DNA of 45,581 nucleotides from an uncultured Alcaligenaceae bacterium. Its GTDB lineage: Bacteria; Pseudomonadota; Gammaproteobacteria; Burkholderiales; Burkholderiaceae_B. How positions within the stretch are numbered: the first letter of the stretch is position 1; each line of letters begins with the position of its first letter. The notes under the pieces were generated by a model. It saw only the letters and a list, made by a program, of their open reading frames with translations. It did not search any database and was not told the DNA's origin. Shown here one piece after another: positions 7,928 to 16,414 of the stretch. A program made the translations under genes and the position numbers. The DNA lies in assembly GCA_937952975.1 (NCBI GenBank), contig CALFXX010000010.1, positions 1 to 45,581 of the forward strand, read 5' to 3'.

Positions 7928-8830
7928 TCAGGACTTTTTGCCAGACAGGCATACCCAGCCATCGCGGGCCTGCCAGACTGACAATGCCAACCACGGCGCA
8001 TAGGCGGCAGCAACCTCTTGGGCCTGCCGCTCAAGAACACCTGACAGAATCAATTGTCCCCCCGAACGCACACGCCCTGCAAGCATTGGCGCCAAGACTT
8101 TAAGAGGGTTAGACAAAATATTGGCGACAACCACGTCAAAATGACCGTCCGCCAAAGCGTCGGGAAGCATCGACTGCACCTCAACGTTATTGGCCTGCGC
8201 ATTGTCGCGTGTCGCCTGCACGGCCTGCTCATCGATATCAACACCCGTCACCTTGCCCGCACCAAGCAGCACCGCTGCAATCGCCAAAATACCCGAGCCA
8301 CACCCGTAATCTAGAACCGAAGCACCCTTCGGTAACTCGTCAGCCAACCACTCTAAACAGAGATGCGTCGTGGGATGACTACCCGTACCAAACGCCAAAC
8401 CAGGATCAAGCTGAATAGCGATCCGATTAGGCTCTGGTGCAGGTGGCATTTGATCAGCATGCCAGCTCGGCACAATCAAAATCCGAGCACCTACGGTAAT
8501 GGGACCAAACTGCGATTGCGTCAGACGCACCCAATCTGCATCGGGTACTTGCCTCAGATGCCAAGGCAACTCAGAAGTGCTATCAAGATCGAGCCGAGCG
8601 GCCGCAAGCAATTGCTCGGGATCGGTGCCATCGGCCAACAGTACGATAACTCGGTTGCGGCTCCAGGCCTGTGTGTTTGGTTCGCTCCCGGGCTCGCCAA
8701 ACAAAGGCTGTTCATCATCGGTGTCCGAGTCGGCATCTTCAACTGACACCGATAACGCACCGCATTCGAGTAACGCATCAGACAAAGGTTCAGCTAAGGC
8801 ACCCGGACACAACAACACCAATTCACGCAT
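7928..8830 (-). CDS. prmA: Ribosomal protein L11 methyltransferase
   Basis: PrmA uses S-adenosylmethionine to trimethylate ribosomal protein L11 in the cytoplasm. The 300-residue length is typical. An N-terminal substrate-recognition domain (about 1-120) is followed by the linker motif GTGSHPTTH at 148-156, the SAM-binding loop VLDYGCGSG at 172-180, the acidic VDID at 197-200 and the NILSNPL catalytic segment. The first 45 residues include an acidic insert (EDADSDTDDE) that makes the N-terminal domain less regular than in E. coli. It lies 126 bases after accC in the same direction, as in other Burkholderiales. Confidence 0.96.
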   Translation of the reverse strand: MRELVLLCPGALAEPLSDALLECGALSVSVEDADSDTDDEQPLFGEPGSEPNTQAWSRNRVIVLLADGTDPEQLLAAARLDLDSTSELPWHLRQVPDADWVRLTQSQFGPITVGARILIVPSWHADQMPPAPEPNRIAIQLDPGLAFGTGSHPTTHLCLEWLADELPKGASVLDYGCGSGILAIAAVLLGAGKVTGVDIDEQAVQATRDNAQANNVEVQSMLPDALADGHFDVVVANILSNPLKVLAPMLAGRVRSGGQLILSGVLERQAQEVAAAYAPWLALSVWQARDGWVCLSGKKS

Positions 8831-8956
8831 GAGAGTTTCCGTTAGCGAGAGGCTAAAAATCTATCCAACTTGAGGATCACACGTTCATGCTTGCGATGCC
8901 GGACACCTGCAAGGCTATCCGCCCCGGCACCTGCAAGCGTGTATGGCAACGCACCT

Positions 8957-10303
8957 TCAGGGACGTGCGGCAAGTTTGTGTTCAAGGTAATGGATGCTTG
9001 TACCACCGGCAATAAAACGACTATCCACCATTAACTCGCGATGCAGGGGGATATTAGTTTTAATTCCTTCGACAACCATTTCAGATAACGCGATATTCAT
9101 ACGCGCAACAGCTTGCTCGCGGGTGTCGCCGTAGGTGATCACTTTAGCGATCATCGAGTCGTAATGCGGCGGCACAAAATAACCGTTAAAGACGTGCGAA
9201 TCGATTCTCACGCCAGGACCACCAGGCGTGTGCCAGTTTGTGACACGGCCAGGGCTAGGCACAAAGGTAAACGGGTCTTCAGCGTTAATGCGGCACTCGA
9301 GCGCATGACCTTTAAAACTGATATCGCGCTGGCGCAGAGTAAACTTTTCGCCAGCGGCCACGCGAATTTGCTGCTGCACCAAATCGATGCCGGTGATCAA
9401 CTCGGTAACCGGATGCTCAACCTGTATGCGGGTGTTCATCTCGATAAAATAAAACTCATCGTTTTCGTACAAAAATTCAAAGGTTCCGGCGCCTCGGTAT
9501 TGAATTTTGCGGCACGCCTCGGCGCAACGCTCGCCAATACGTTCGATCAACTTACGGGCAATGCCAGGAGCCGGCGCCTCTTCGATGACTTTTTGGTGGC
9601 GACGCTGCATTGAACAATCGCGCTCGCCCAACCAAACTGCGTTACGACCGCCATCGGCCAACACTTGGATTTCGATGTGGCGCGGATTTTCAAGAAATTT
9701 TTCGAGGTAAACCTCGGGATTATTGAATGCCGTGCCGGCTTCGGTTTTAGTCATCGCAACCGAGCTTAGCAAGGCGGCCTCAGTGTGCACGACCCGCATA
9801 CCGCGACCGCCACCGCCGCCAGCTGCCTTAATGATGACCGGATAACCGACCTCTGAGGCTAAGCGCAAAATTTCAGCCGGATCATCAGGCAGGGCGCCGG
9901 GCGAGCCAGGCACAACGGGCACACCGGCTTCAATCATCGCTTGCTTGGCGCTGACTTTGTCGCCCATTAAACGAATCGATTCAGGACGCGGGCCAATAAA
10001 TACGAAACCACTTTTCTCAACACGATCAGCAAAGTCAGCGTTTTCGGATAAGAATCCATAGCCAGGGTGAATCGCCTCGGCATCGGTGACTTCGGCCGCC
10101 GCGATAATGGCCGGCATATTCAAATAGCTATCGCGTGAGGCAGCGGGACCAATACACACTGACTCATCAGCTAGGCGCACATATTTAGCCTCGCGATCGG
10201 CCTCAGAATGCACGACCACGGTTTTAATACCCATTTCGCGACACGCACGTTGAATGCGTAGCGCGATTTCGCCACGGTTGGCGATCAGAATTTTTTCAAA
10301 CAT
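8957..10303 (-). CDS. accC: Acetyl-CoA carboxylase, biotin carboxylase subunit
   Basis: AccC carboxylates biotin carried on AccB with ATP and bicarbonate, the first half of malonyl-CoA synthesis. The 448-residue product starts MFEKILIANRGEIALR, the family N-terminus. It contains the glycine-rich ATP-grasp loop GGGGRGMRVV and the biotin carboxylase motifs EMNTRIQVEHPVTE and CRINAED. The ATG at 10303, one base after the accB stop, is chosen over an upstream TTG at 10312 that would overlap accB. Tight coupling with accB matches the usual accBC operon. The carboxyltransferase genes accA and accD are not in this window. Confidence 0.97.
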   Translation of the reverse strand: MFEKILIANRGEIALRIQRACREMGIKTVVVHSEADREAKYVRLADESVCIGPAASRDSYLNMPAIIAAAEVTDAEAIHPGYGFLSENADFADRVEKSGFVFIGPRPESIRLMGDKVSAKQAMIEAGVPVVPGSPGALPDDPAEILRLASEVGYPVIIKAAGGGGGRGMRVVHTEAALLSSVAMTKTEAGTAFNNPEVYLEKFLENPRHIEIQVLADGGRNAVWLGERDCSMQRRHQKVIEEAPAPGIARKLIERIGERCAEACRKIQYRGAGTFEFLYENDEFYFIEMNTRIQVEHPVTELITGIDLVQQQIRVAAGEKFTLRQRDISFKGHALECRINAEDPFTFVPSPGRVTNWHTPGGPGVRIDSHVFNGYFVPPHYDSMIAKVITYGDTREQAVARMNIALSEMVVEGIKTNIPLHRELMVDSRFIAGGTSIHYLEHKLAARP

Positions 10304-10304
10304 G

Positions 10305-10754
10305 TCAGACAATCACAAAAAGCGGTTGGCCGTATTCAACGGGCTCACCGTTTTCGACCAAGATCTCGGTGATGACGCCAGACTTGTCAGCCTCGATTTC
10401 ATTGAGCAGTTTCATTGCCTCAATGATGCAAAGCGGCTCGCCTTCTTTCACTGTTCGACCCACTTCGACAAACGCAGGAGAACCCGGGTTTGCGGCACGA
10501 TAGAAGGTACCCACCATCGGTGCCTTGACCGTATGCCCAGCGGCAACCGGAGCGGCCTCGGGCGCCGCGCTACTCGCAACCCCCGCCGCAGGGGCGTAGG
10601 CAGGTGCTGCGACCGGCGCGGTGTAAGCGACCGGATGCTGTGCTTGCGAGAACTTAACGATGCGGACCTTGCCTTCGCCTTCGGTGATTTCGAGCTCGGC
10701 GATGCCAGATTCAGACACGAGGTCGATCAAGGTTTTGAGTTTTCTGAGATCCAT
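10305..10754 (-). CDS. accB: Acetyl-CoA carboxylase, biotin carboxyl carrier protein
   Basis: The 149-residue carrier has an N-terminal dimerising/interaction region and a flexible Ala/Pro-rich linker (about 43-75). A C-terminal biotinyl domain (about 76-149) carries the biotinylated Lys115 in EAMKLLNEI; the more common form is EAMKMMNEI, a conservative change. The product delivers carboxybiotin from AccC to the carboxyltransferase. It lies 51 bases after aroQ and one base before accC. The gene is in a typical aroQ-accB-accC order. Confidence 0.97.
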   Translation of the reverse strand: MDLRKLKTLIDLVSESGIAELEITEGEGKVRIVKFSQAQHPVAYTAPVAAPAYAPAAGVASSAAPEAAPVAAGHTVKAPMVGTFYRAANPGSPAFVEVGRTVKEGEPLCIIEAMKLLNEIEADKSGVITEILVENGEPVEYGQPLFVIV

Positions 10755-10805
10755 GATGATATTTCCGTAAAGTTCTAGATTGAACGACCCGAAGCCTGAT
10801 AGGCC

Positions 10806-11252
10806 TTAAACCGTTTGCGAAGTCTGCACGGCAAACCGAACAGCGGCTTCGTACCCATAGGGACCTAAGCCCACGATCACCCCCACCGCTAAATCAGATA
10901 AATAAGAGTGGTGGCGAAAAGTTTCACGTTTGTAGACATTTGAAAGGTGCACCTCAATAAAAGGTACCCTGACCGCAGCCAAGGCATCCCGAATTGCGAC
11001 ACTGGTATGTGTATAAGCGCCTGCGTTAATCACAATGCAGTCAGTACCGTCAGTGCGGGCCACCTGGATGCGATCAACAAGCTCGCCTTCGTGATTGCTT
11101 TGATAGGCTGTCAGCGTTGCGCCCAAACTGCTTGCCACGGCTGCAAGATGCGCCTCGATCTGCTCAAGAGTCGTGTGGCCATAAAGATGCGGCTCGCGTA
11201 ACCCTAGCAAGTTTAAGTTCGGACCATTCAAGACAAGAAGGCGTTGCGCCAT
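10806..11252 (-). CDS. aroQ: Type II 3-dehydroquinate dehydratase
   Basis: This enzyme dehydrates 3-dehydroquinate to 3-dehydroshikimate in the shikimate pathway. The 148-residue dodecameric-type enzyme is full length. NGPNLNLLG (9-17) opens the fold; R19 and Y24 are the catalytic pair of the flexible lid, INAGAYTHTS (75-84) binds substrate, and H102 in EVHLSN is the second catalytic residue. The start codon is ATG 11252. The next shikimate enzyme, AroE, is also in the window (16415-17311) but in a separate opposite-strand unit. Confidence 0.97.
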   Translation of the reverse strand: MAQRLLVLNGPNLNLLGLREPHLYGHTTLEQIEAHLAAVASSLGATLTAYQSNHEGELVDRIQVARTDGTDCIVINAGAYTHTSVAIRDALAAVRVPFIEVHLSNVYKRETFRHHSYLSDLAVGVIVGLGPYGYEAAVRFAVQTSQTV

Positions 11253-11355
11253 GCGTGCGGCTCGTTTGTGAGAAAAAAGTCAAAGACTCGCGTTCAAAAA
11301 ACACGAATCAACTAAATAGAGCGCATTTTTACGCTAATTGCTGCGATTTGTCTAT

Positions 11356-11943
11356 CTACGTCTTCGATTTGGCAACGAGACGGTCAATGCGCTGCCGCAA
11401 ATCGACGGGTTCAATCTGACCAAGAATTGAATCGAAAATGCTGCCATTTGCATCGAATAGCAAGGTAAAAGGCAAGCCACCTGCACTATTGCCTAACTCG
11501 CGAACCAGCGCAATACCTGCATGACCCGCGACCAACAATCGATACGATACCGGTAGTTTAGCAACAAATTGAGCGATGTTTTGCGCTGTATCGATACCAA
11601 TACCAACAAACATTATGTCAGGCAGTTCTTTAGACATGCCATCGAGATAGGGCATCTCTTGCACGCAAGGCGCGCACCAGGTTGCCCAAAAATTAACCAC
11701 AACGGGCCGGCCTTTTAACGAGCTCAGCAAAAACTCTTGGCCATCAAGCCCGGGAAACTGCGCGTCATACAGGGCACGTGGATTGGGCTGCGCACGCACG
11801 GACTCAGCTGAGGGCCCCACCGCGCGGTTAGCGGCCGGCGCAGAACGCGACGAGGCACGCCAAGCAGCCCAGCCGGATACCGCCATCGCAGCCAAGCCAC
11901 CTAGGCCCAGCAGAACAGTTCGTCTTTTCATAGCATGCATCAT
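11356..11943 (-). CDS. TlpA-like thiol:disulfide oxidoreductase
   Basis: The 195-residue protein has an N-terminal membrane anchor or signal segment (about residues 9-28, LLGLGGLAAMAVSGWAAW). A periplasmic thioredoxin-fold domain follows, with the redox motif WATWCAPC (C90, C93). This is the TlpA/ResA/CcmG class, which keeps cysteines reduced in the periplasm, often for cytochrome c or copper-site assembly; the client is unknown here. A twin Arg is present only as KRR, so Sec export is more likely. An internal ATG at 11931 is an alternative start. It is divergent from mpl with only about 36 bases between start codons, and lies 103 bases upstream of aroQ. Confidence 0.9.
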   Translation of the reverse strand: MMHAMKRRTVLLGLGGLAAMAVSGWAAWRASSRSAPAANRAVGPSAESVRAQPNPRALYDAQFPGLDGQEFLLSSLKGRPVVVNFWATWCAPCVQEMPYLDGMSKELPDIMFVGIGIDTAQNIAQFVAKLPVSYRLLVAGHAGIALVRELGNSAGGLPFTLLFDANGSIFDSILGQIEPVDLRQRIDRLVAKSKT

Positions 11944-11979
11944 ACCGTCTCACTCTACAATGCGGCGGGGAGAATTGTC

Positions 11980-13350
11980 ATGCATTTGCACATCTTAGGA
12001 ATCTGCGGCACGTTTATGGGCGGTCTCGCGCTGATCGCACGCTCGGCGGGCCACCGCGTCACGGGTTGCGATGCAGGTGTCTACCCACCCATGAGTACGC
12101 AGCTACAAGAGCAAGGCATCGAACTTGTCGAAGGCTTTGACCCCAGCCAGCTTGAGCTCAAACCCGATCTCTTTATTGTTGGCAATGTGGTATCGCGTGG
12201 CAACCCCCTGATTGAGGCGATCCTCGAGGCCGGTCTACCTTATATCTCGGGGCCACAATGGCTTGGCCAAGAAATACTACAGGGCCAGCATGTGTTGGCC
12301 GTCGCGGGCACGCACGGTAAAACCACGACCAGTTCAATGCTGGCTTGGATCCTGCATCAAGCTGGGCTCGAGCCAAATTTTTTAATCGGCGGCGTGGCGC
12401 CTGGCCTTGAGGTATCGGCACGCTATCAGCCGAAAAGCTCATTGTTCGTGATCGAAGCCGATGAGTACGACACGGCTTTTTTTGATAAACGCTCAAAATT
12501 TGTGCACTATCGGCCCCGCACTGCCATTCTGAACAATCTTGAATACGATCACGCCGATATTTTCCCGGACTTAGCTGCGATCGAAACCCAGTTTCATCAT
12601 TTGCTGCGCACAGTGCCTCGCAACGGATTAGTACTTGCGCCGGCTCAAGACGAAGCCTTAGCGCGCGTGCTGGCACGCGGTTGCTACAGCAACCTCATCA
12701 CGACGGGGCAGACCGCAGGTTGGCATACCCGCAGCGCTGAGGCCACAGCCTTTGACGTGTTCAAGGGGGAGCAACTGCAAGGGCGCGTGCAGTGGACGCT
12801 GACCGGCGCACACAACCAGCATAACGCCTTGGTCGCCATACTGGCCGCCGAGCACGTCGGCGTGCCACCAGCCCAAAGTATCGAAGCACTCAGTCAGTTT
12901 GCCGGCGTCAAGCGGCGCATGGAAATTCGCGGCACGGTCAACGGCGTCACCGTGTACGACGACTTTGCCCACCACCCTACAGCGATCCAGACAACGCTCG
13001 AGGGTTTGCGTGCCAAGGTGGGCAATGCACGCATTTTGGCGGTGCTTGAGCCACGTTCAAACACCATGAAACTTGGGACAATGGCAGCCCGCCTACCCGC
13101 TGCACTCACGGCGGCCGACTTGGTTTTTTGTTTTGGACAAACCGAGGGCAAGCAGGCGCTCGGCTGGGATCCCGCGCAGGTGCTCGCCTCTTTAGGCTCG
13201 CGCTTGCAGGCCCACACCCAGATTGATGCGCTTGCGCGGGCACTTGCTGCACAAGCACGCACGGGCGATCAGATCGTTGTCATGAGCAATGGCGGGTTTG
13301 GCGGCATTCACACCAAACTCCTTGAGGCACTCGCGACAACGCGGGTTTAA
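11980..13350 (+). CDS. mpl: UDP-N-acetylmuramate:L-alanyl-gamma-D-glutamyl-meso-diaminopimelate ligase
   Basis: Mpl attaches recovered tripeptide directly to UDP-MurNAc, recycling peptidoglycan. The 456-residue product is a Mur ligase: an N-terminal UDP-binding domain (MHLHILGICGTFMGG), the central ATPase with P-loop GTHGKTTT at 110-117, and a C-terminal domain starting near KRRMEIRG. The ATG at 11980 is chosen over 11935 because GGGGAG lies at 11967-11972 and the family begins MHIHILGICGTFMGG. The gene starts a compact rightward run (12 bases to the ribonuclease gene). Confidence 0.96.
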   Translation: MHLHILGICGTFMGGLALIARSAGHRVTGCDAGVYPPMSTQLQEQGIELVEGFDPSQLELKPDLFIVGNVVSRGNPLIEAILEAGLPYISGPQWLGQEILQGQHVLAVAGTHGKTTTSSMLAWILHQAGLEPNFLIGGVAPGLEVSARYQPKSSLFVIEADEYDTAFFDKRSKFVHYRPRTAILNNLEYDHADIFPDLAAIETQFHHLLRTVPRNGLVLAPAQDEALARVLARGCYSNLITTGQTAGWHTRSAEATAFDVFKGEQLQGRVQWTLTGAHNQHNALVAILAAEHVGVPPAQSIEALSQFAGVKRRMEIRGTVNGVTVYDDFAHHPTAIQTTLEGLRAKVGNARILAVLEPRSNTMKLGTMAARLPAALTAADLVFCFGQTEGKQALGWDPAQVLASLGSRLQAHTQIDALARALAAQARTGDQIVVMSNGGFGGIHTKLLEALATTRV

Positions 13351-13362
13351 CCGGAACACCGC

Positions 13363-15465
13363 ATGTACGTTTTATTTGAAGAAGATGGCGCTTTTAAAAC
13401 AGGCCATATCCTGTCAGAGGCAGACACCGCCCTACAGATCGAATCCAGCACGGGCAAGCGCAGCAAAATCAAACGCAGCAATTGCCTGTACACCTTCACG
13501 ACCCCTGCACCTGAAGCGTTACTGACGCAGGCCGAAACGCTCTCCCAAGAAATCGAGCTGCAGTTTCTATGGGAGTGCGCACCCCAAGAAGAGTTTGATG
13601 TAGAAACCTTAGGCGCCGACTATTTTGGTCACGCGCCCAACACACTCGAAAAAACGACCTTACTTCTGCGCTTGCACAGTGCGCCTGTTTATTTTCATCG
13701 CCGCGGTCGCGGTCGCTATAAAGCGGCTCCGCCCGAAATCCTCGCAGCAGCCTTGGCGGCGCTTGAAAAAAAACAACGTCAAGCGGCCCTCACGAAAGAA
13801 TGGGCTGATCAAATGGTGGCCGGGACCTTGCCTGCTGAGATCGGTGACGTTGCCGTCAGCCTGATTACGCGCCCTGATAAAAACTCGCAGGCCTGGAAAG
13901 CGTTAGACGCTGCCTGCACAGCCACCCGCCAAGCGCCCGAACGTTTGCTTCTGAGCCTCGGTGCCTGGCCCCATGCGTTGGCGTTGCACAAAGGGCGGTT
14001 TTTGGCGACACATTTTCCGCGTGGCACGCATTTCGCTGAGATGACACTTGCTTTGGTCGGACAAGATTTACCTTTGGCCGAGGTCGAGGCCTACTCTGTT
14101 GACGACATCACCACAACCGAAATTGACGATGCGCTCTCGGTCAGCACCTTGACTGACGGCAACATTCGGGTGGGGATACACATCGCTGCGCCCGGTCTTG
14201 CGGTCACGCGCGGCAGCGACTTAGATGCACTGGCCCGCGCCCGGATGTCTACCGTTTACATGCCCGGTGAAAAAATCCCCATGCAACCAGATGAGGTCAT
14301 CGAGGCGTTTTCGCTGGACGCGGGTCGCGCAGTGCCCGCTTTATCGCTATATGTCATAGCCAACCCGCTCACCGGCGAAATCCTTGAACATGAAAGCCGA
14401 CTTGAGCGCGTCACCGTGCGCGAAAACTTGCGTCACAATCTGCTTGACGAAGCCTTTACTGAAGAGGCGCTCGCCGATACCACGCAAGTGTTGCCCTATA
14501 ACGACTGGATTCGACCTCTTTGGCAACTCGCCTTAGCGCTGGCCAAGCAACGCGAGAATGTCCGAGGCAAACCCGAAAACAATAACCGCGTCGAATACAG
14601 TTTTTATGTCGATGGGGATCCAAATGACCCAAACACTCTGGTCAGGATTTTGCCTCGACGTCGAAACGCCCCTCTTGATCGCTTGGTCGCCGAGTACATG
14701 ATTCTGGCGAACAGCACTTGGGGCGGCTTACTGGCCTCGTGTGGCCTACCCGGCATTTACCGCTCGCAACAAATGGGGCGCGTACGCATGAGTACGCAAG
14801 CCTTGCCGCATGAGGCCATTGGCGTGCCTCAATACGCCTGGTGCACTTCGCCCCTGCGACGTTACGTCGATCTGGTCAATCAGTGGCAGTTGATTGCCGC
14901 CATTGAGCATGGTGTATCGGCCCCTTTGGTGGCGCCCTTCAAGCCACGCGATGCAGATCTCTTTGCGATTATTGGTGGGTTTGAAGCGCAATACGTTGCC
15001 TGGAACGACTTTCAAAACAACATGGAGCGCTTCTGGTGTCTGCGCTGGCTGCAGCAACAGCAGATCACGACCTGCACAGCTACGGTTTTAAAAGAAGATT
15101 TGATCAGGTTGAATCATGCCCCACTCGTGGCGCGCCTCCCCGGGCTGCCGCAACTGGGCCGTGGCCAACAAATCGAATTACACATCACCGGGGCAGACGA
15201 ACTCGCGCTTGAACTTGAAGCGCGCTACGTCAGCCTGATCGATACCGCGATTGAAGCTTCGGACCTTGCGGATGAGGGGGACGCAAGCCTCGCCACTGAA
15301 ACTGAAGTCGAGACTGACCAACCCGAGCAACCGGAGGCTGCCGCGGTTGACGCTGACATCAGCACAATCACTACCGACTCTTTGACGACGCCAGAACCGG
15401 CAACACCGGCGAACGCTCTTGCCACGCAGCCGCCAGAAAGCTCTAATGCAGACTCAGCTGCTTAG
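13363..15465 (+). CDS. RNB-domain exoribonuclease (RNase II/R family)
   Basis: The 700-residue protein is predicted to degrade RNA 3' to 5' with Mg2+ in the cytoplasm. The RNB catalytic core is marked by SVDDITTTEIDDALSV, whose Asp residues at 247, 248, 255 and 256 match the metal-binding cluster of RNase II (family knowledge). A segment near residue 500 (YAWCTSPLRRYVDLVN) is the other family signature. The N-terminus has a small beta-barrel-like region instead of full cold-shock domains. From about residue 628 the protein ends in an acidic Thr/Pro/Ala-rich tail of about 70 residues that looks disordered, so it is shorter and simpler than E. coli RNase R. It is likely the beta-proteobacterial RNase II variant; the symbol is left blank. 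Confidence 0.93.
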   Translation: MYVLFEEDGAFKTGHILSEADTALQIESSTGKRSKIKRSNCLYTFTTPAPEALLTQAETLSQEIELQFLWECAPQEEFDVETLGADYFGHAPNTLEKTTLLLRLHSAPVYFHRRGRGRYKAAPPEILAAALAALEKKQRQAALTKEWADQMVAGTLPAEIGDVAVSLITRPDKNSQAWKALDAACTATRQAPERLLLSLGAWPHALALHKGRFLATHFPRGTHFAEMTLALVGQDLPLAEVEAYSVDDITTTEIDDALSVSTLTDGNIRVGIHIAAPGLAVTRGSDLDALARARMSTVYMPGEKIPMQPDEVIEAFSLDAGRAVPALSLYVIANPLTGEILEHESRLERVTVRENLRHNLLDEAFTEEALADTTQVLPYNDWIRPLWQLALALAKQRENVRGKPENNNRVEYSFYVDGDPNDPNTLVRILPRRRNAPLDRLVAEYMILANSTWGGLLASCGLPGIYRSQQMGRVRMSTQALPHEAIGVPQYAWCTSPLRRYVDLVNQWQLIAAIEHGVSAPLVAPFKPRDADLFAIIGGFEAQYVAWNDFQNNMERFWCLRWLQQQQITTCTATVLKEDLIRLNHAPLVARLPGLPQLGRGQQIELHITGADELALELEARYVSLIDTAIEASDLADEGDASLATETEVETDQPEQPEAAAVDADISTITTDSLTTPEPATPANALATQPPESSNADSAA

Positions 15466-15498
15466 TCATCTTTCTTAATTATCTTCTTAGTCATCTTT
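15461..15498 (+). repeat. 13-base direct repeat between the ribonuclease and TonB-like genes
   Basis: CTTAGTCATCTTT occurs at 15461-15473 and again at 15486-15498, 25 bases apart. The first copy spans the ribonuclease stop codon. The short interval is pyrimidine-rich and has no obvious ribosome binding site for the next gene. Confidence 0.6.
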
Positions 15499-15515
15499 TT
15501 TATCTGAAACTTGTA

Positions 15516-16412
15516 TTGAACACGTCAACGCCCTCGCCTGATGCAAGCTTACCGGTTGAGCCGCTTGAGCCGGCTACAGCCTCGACACATTTTTTACGTT
15601 GGGGGATCTTGCTTTCAATCCTTTGCCATGCCGCCCTGTTGGGTTGGCAAAGGCAAAGCGCGCAGCCTGTTCGCCCACCTGTCTCAGAACTTGAAATCGT
15701 CATGATGAACGCGGCAACCGAAAGCACGCCGACCAAAGCCCAGGTGCTCGCGCAGGTCAATGTCGACGGCGGTGGTCAAGCGACGAGCGGCGTTGCCTCA
15801 AGCAGCCTTCCCTACGTCGGTCAAGTGCCAGAGGCAGTGGTCTTAGAACGCCTGATTAAACAACGCCTGCAACTAGAGGCCGAGCAGCAGCAACTTCTAA
15901 CTCAACTAAAGTCTGCCCAACACGCTCCAGAGAGTCGACCCGCCGAACAGTTTTTGAAAGAAGCCCAACAACCCGGGCAAGACGAACGCGATCAAGAGCA
16001 AGTGCTGCAGAATCAATCTCTGACCGCCTTGTCAGAGCAAGTACAGCGGTATAACCAACGTCCGCGTAAACTTTTTGATGCACCCTCGGCGCAAGCTGCC
16101 CGTTATGCCGAATACGTCAATTTATGGCGCCTGCGAATCGAACAAATTGGTACGCAACAATATCCAACTGGGGCCGATGGCAAAGCCTATGGCTCGGTGC
16201 AGGCGAGCCTCACCATCCGGTCAGACGGCGTACTCACCGACATCAGCATTGATCGCCCTTCGGATAAGGCCCTGCTAAATCAAGCCGTGAGGCGCATCGC
16301 CCAATTGGCCTCACCCTTTGCACCGTTTCCGCGCGAAATGGCTAAACAAGTCGATCAAATTGTGCTGACTCGCACCTGGCACTTTGTCGACGGCACCCTA
16401 CAGGCACGTTAA
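15516..16412 (+). CDS. TonB-like energy transducer / TonB C-terminal domain protein
   Basis: The 298-residue protein has one N-terminal membrane helix (about residues 26-44, FLRWGILLSILCHAALLGW). A long Gln/Glu-rich coiled-coil-like periplasmic segment (about 110-190) follows, then a TonB C-terminal domain (about 200-290, with YPTGADGKAYGSVQASLTI). It is anchored in the inner membrane and would transmit proton-motive energy or act as a cell-envelope protein; the partner ExbB/ExbD is not in the window. No ATG lies ahead of the membrane helix, so a TTG at 15516 is the likely start. It is followed 2 bases later by aroE. Confidence 0.85.
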   Translation: MNTSTPSPDASLPVEPLEPATASTHFLRWGILLSILCHAALLGWQRQSAQPVRPPVSELEIVMMNAATESTPTKAQVLAQVNVDGGGQATSGVASSSLPYVGQVPEAVVLERLIKQRLQLEAEQQQLLTQLKSAQHAPESRPAEQFLKEAQQPGQDERDQEQVLQNQSLTALSEQVQRYNQRPRKLFDAPSAQAARYAEYVNLWRLRIEQIGTQQYPTGADGKAYGSVQASLTIRSDGVLTDISIDRPSDKALLNQAVRRIAQLASPFAPFPREMAKQVDQIVLTRTWHFVDGTLQAR

Positions 16413-16414
16413 CC

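Noticed and set aside
9113..9613. Long plus-strand ORF opposite accC
   Set aside because: It lies inside the clear accC coding frame and shows no recognisable protein motif; it is an antisense shadow.
12173..12676. Minus-strand ORF inside mpl
   Set aside because: Shadow of a strong, motif-confirmed gene on the other strand.
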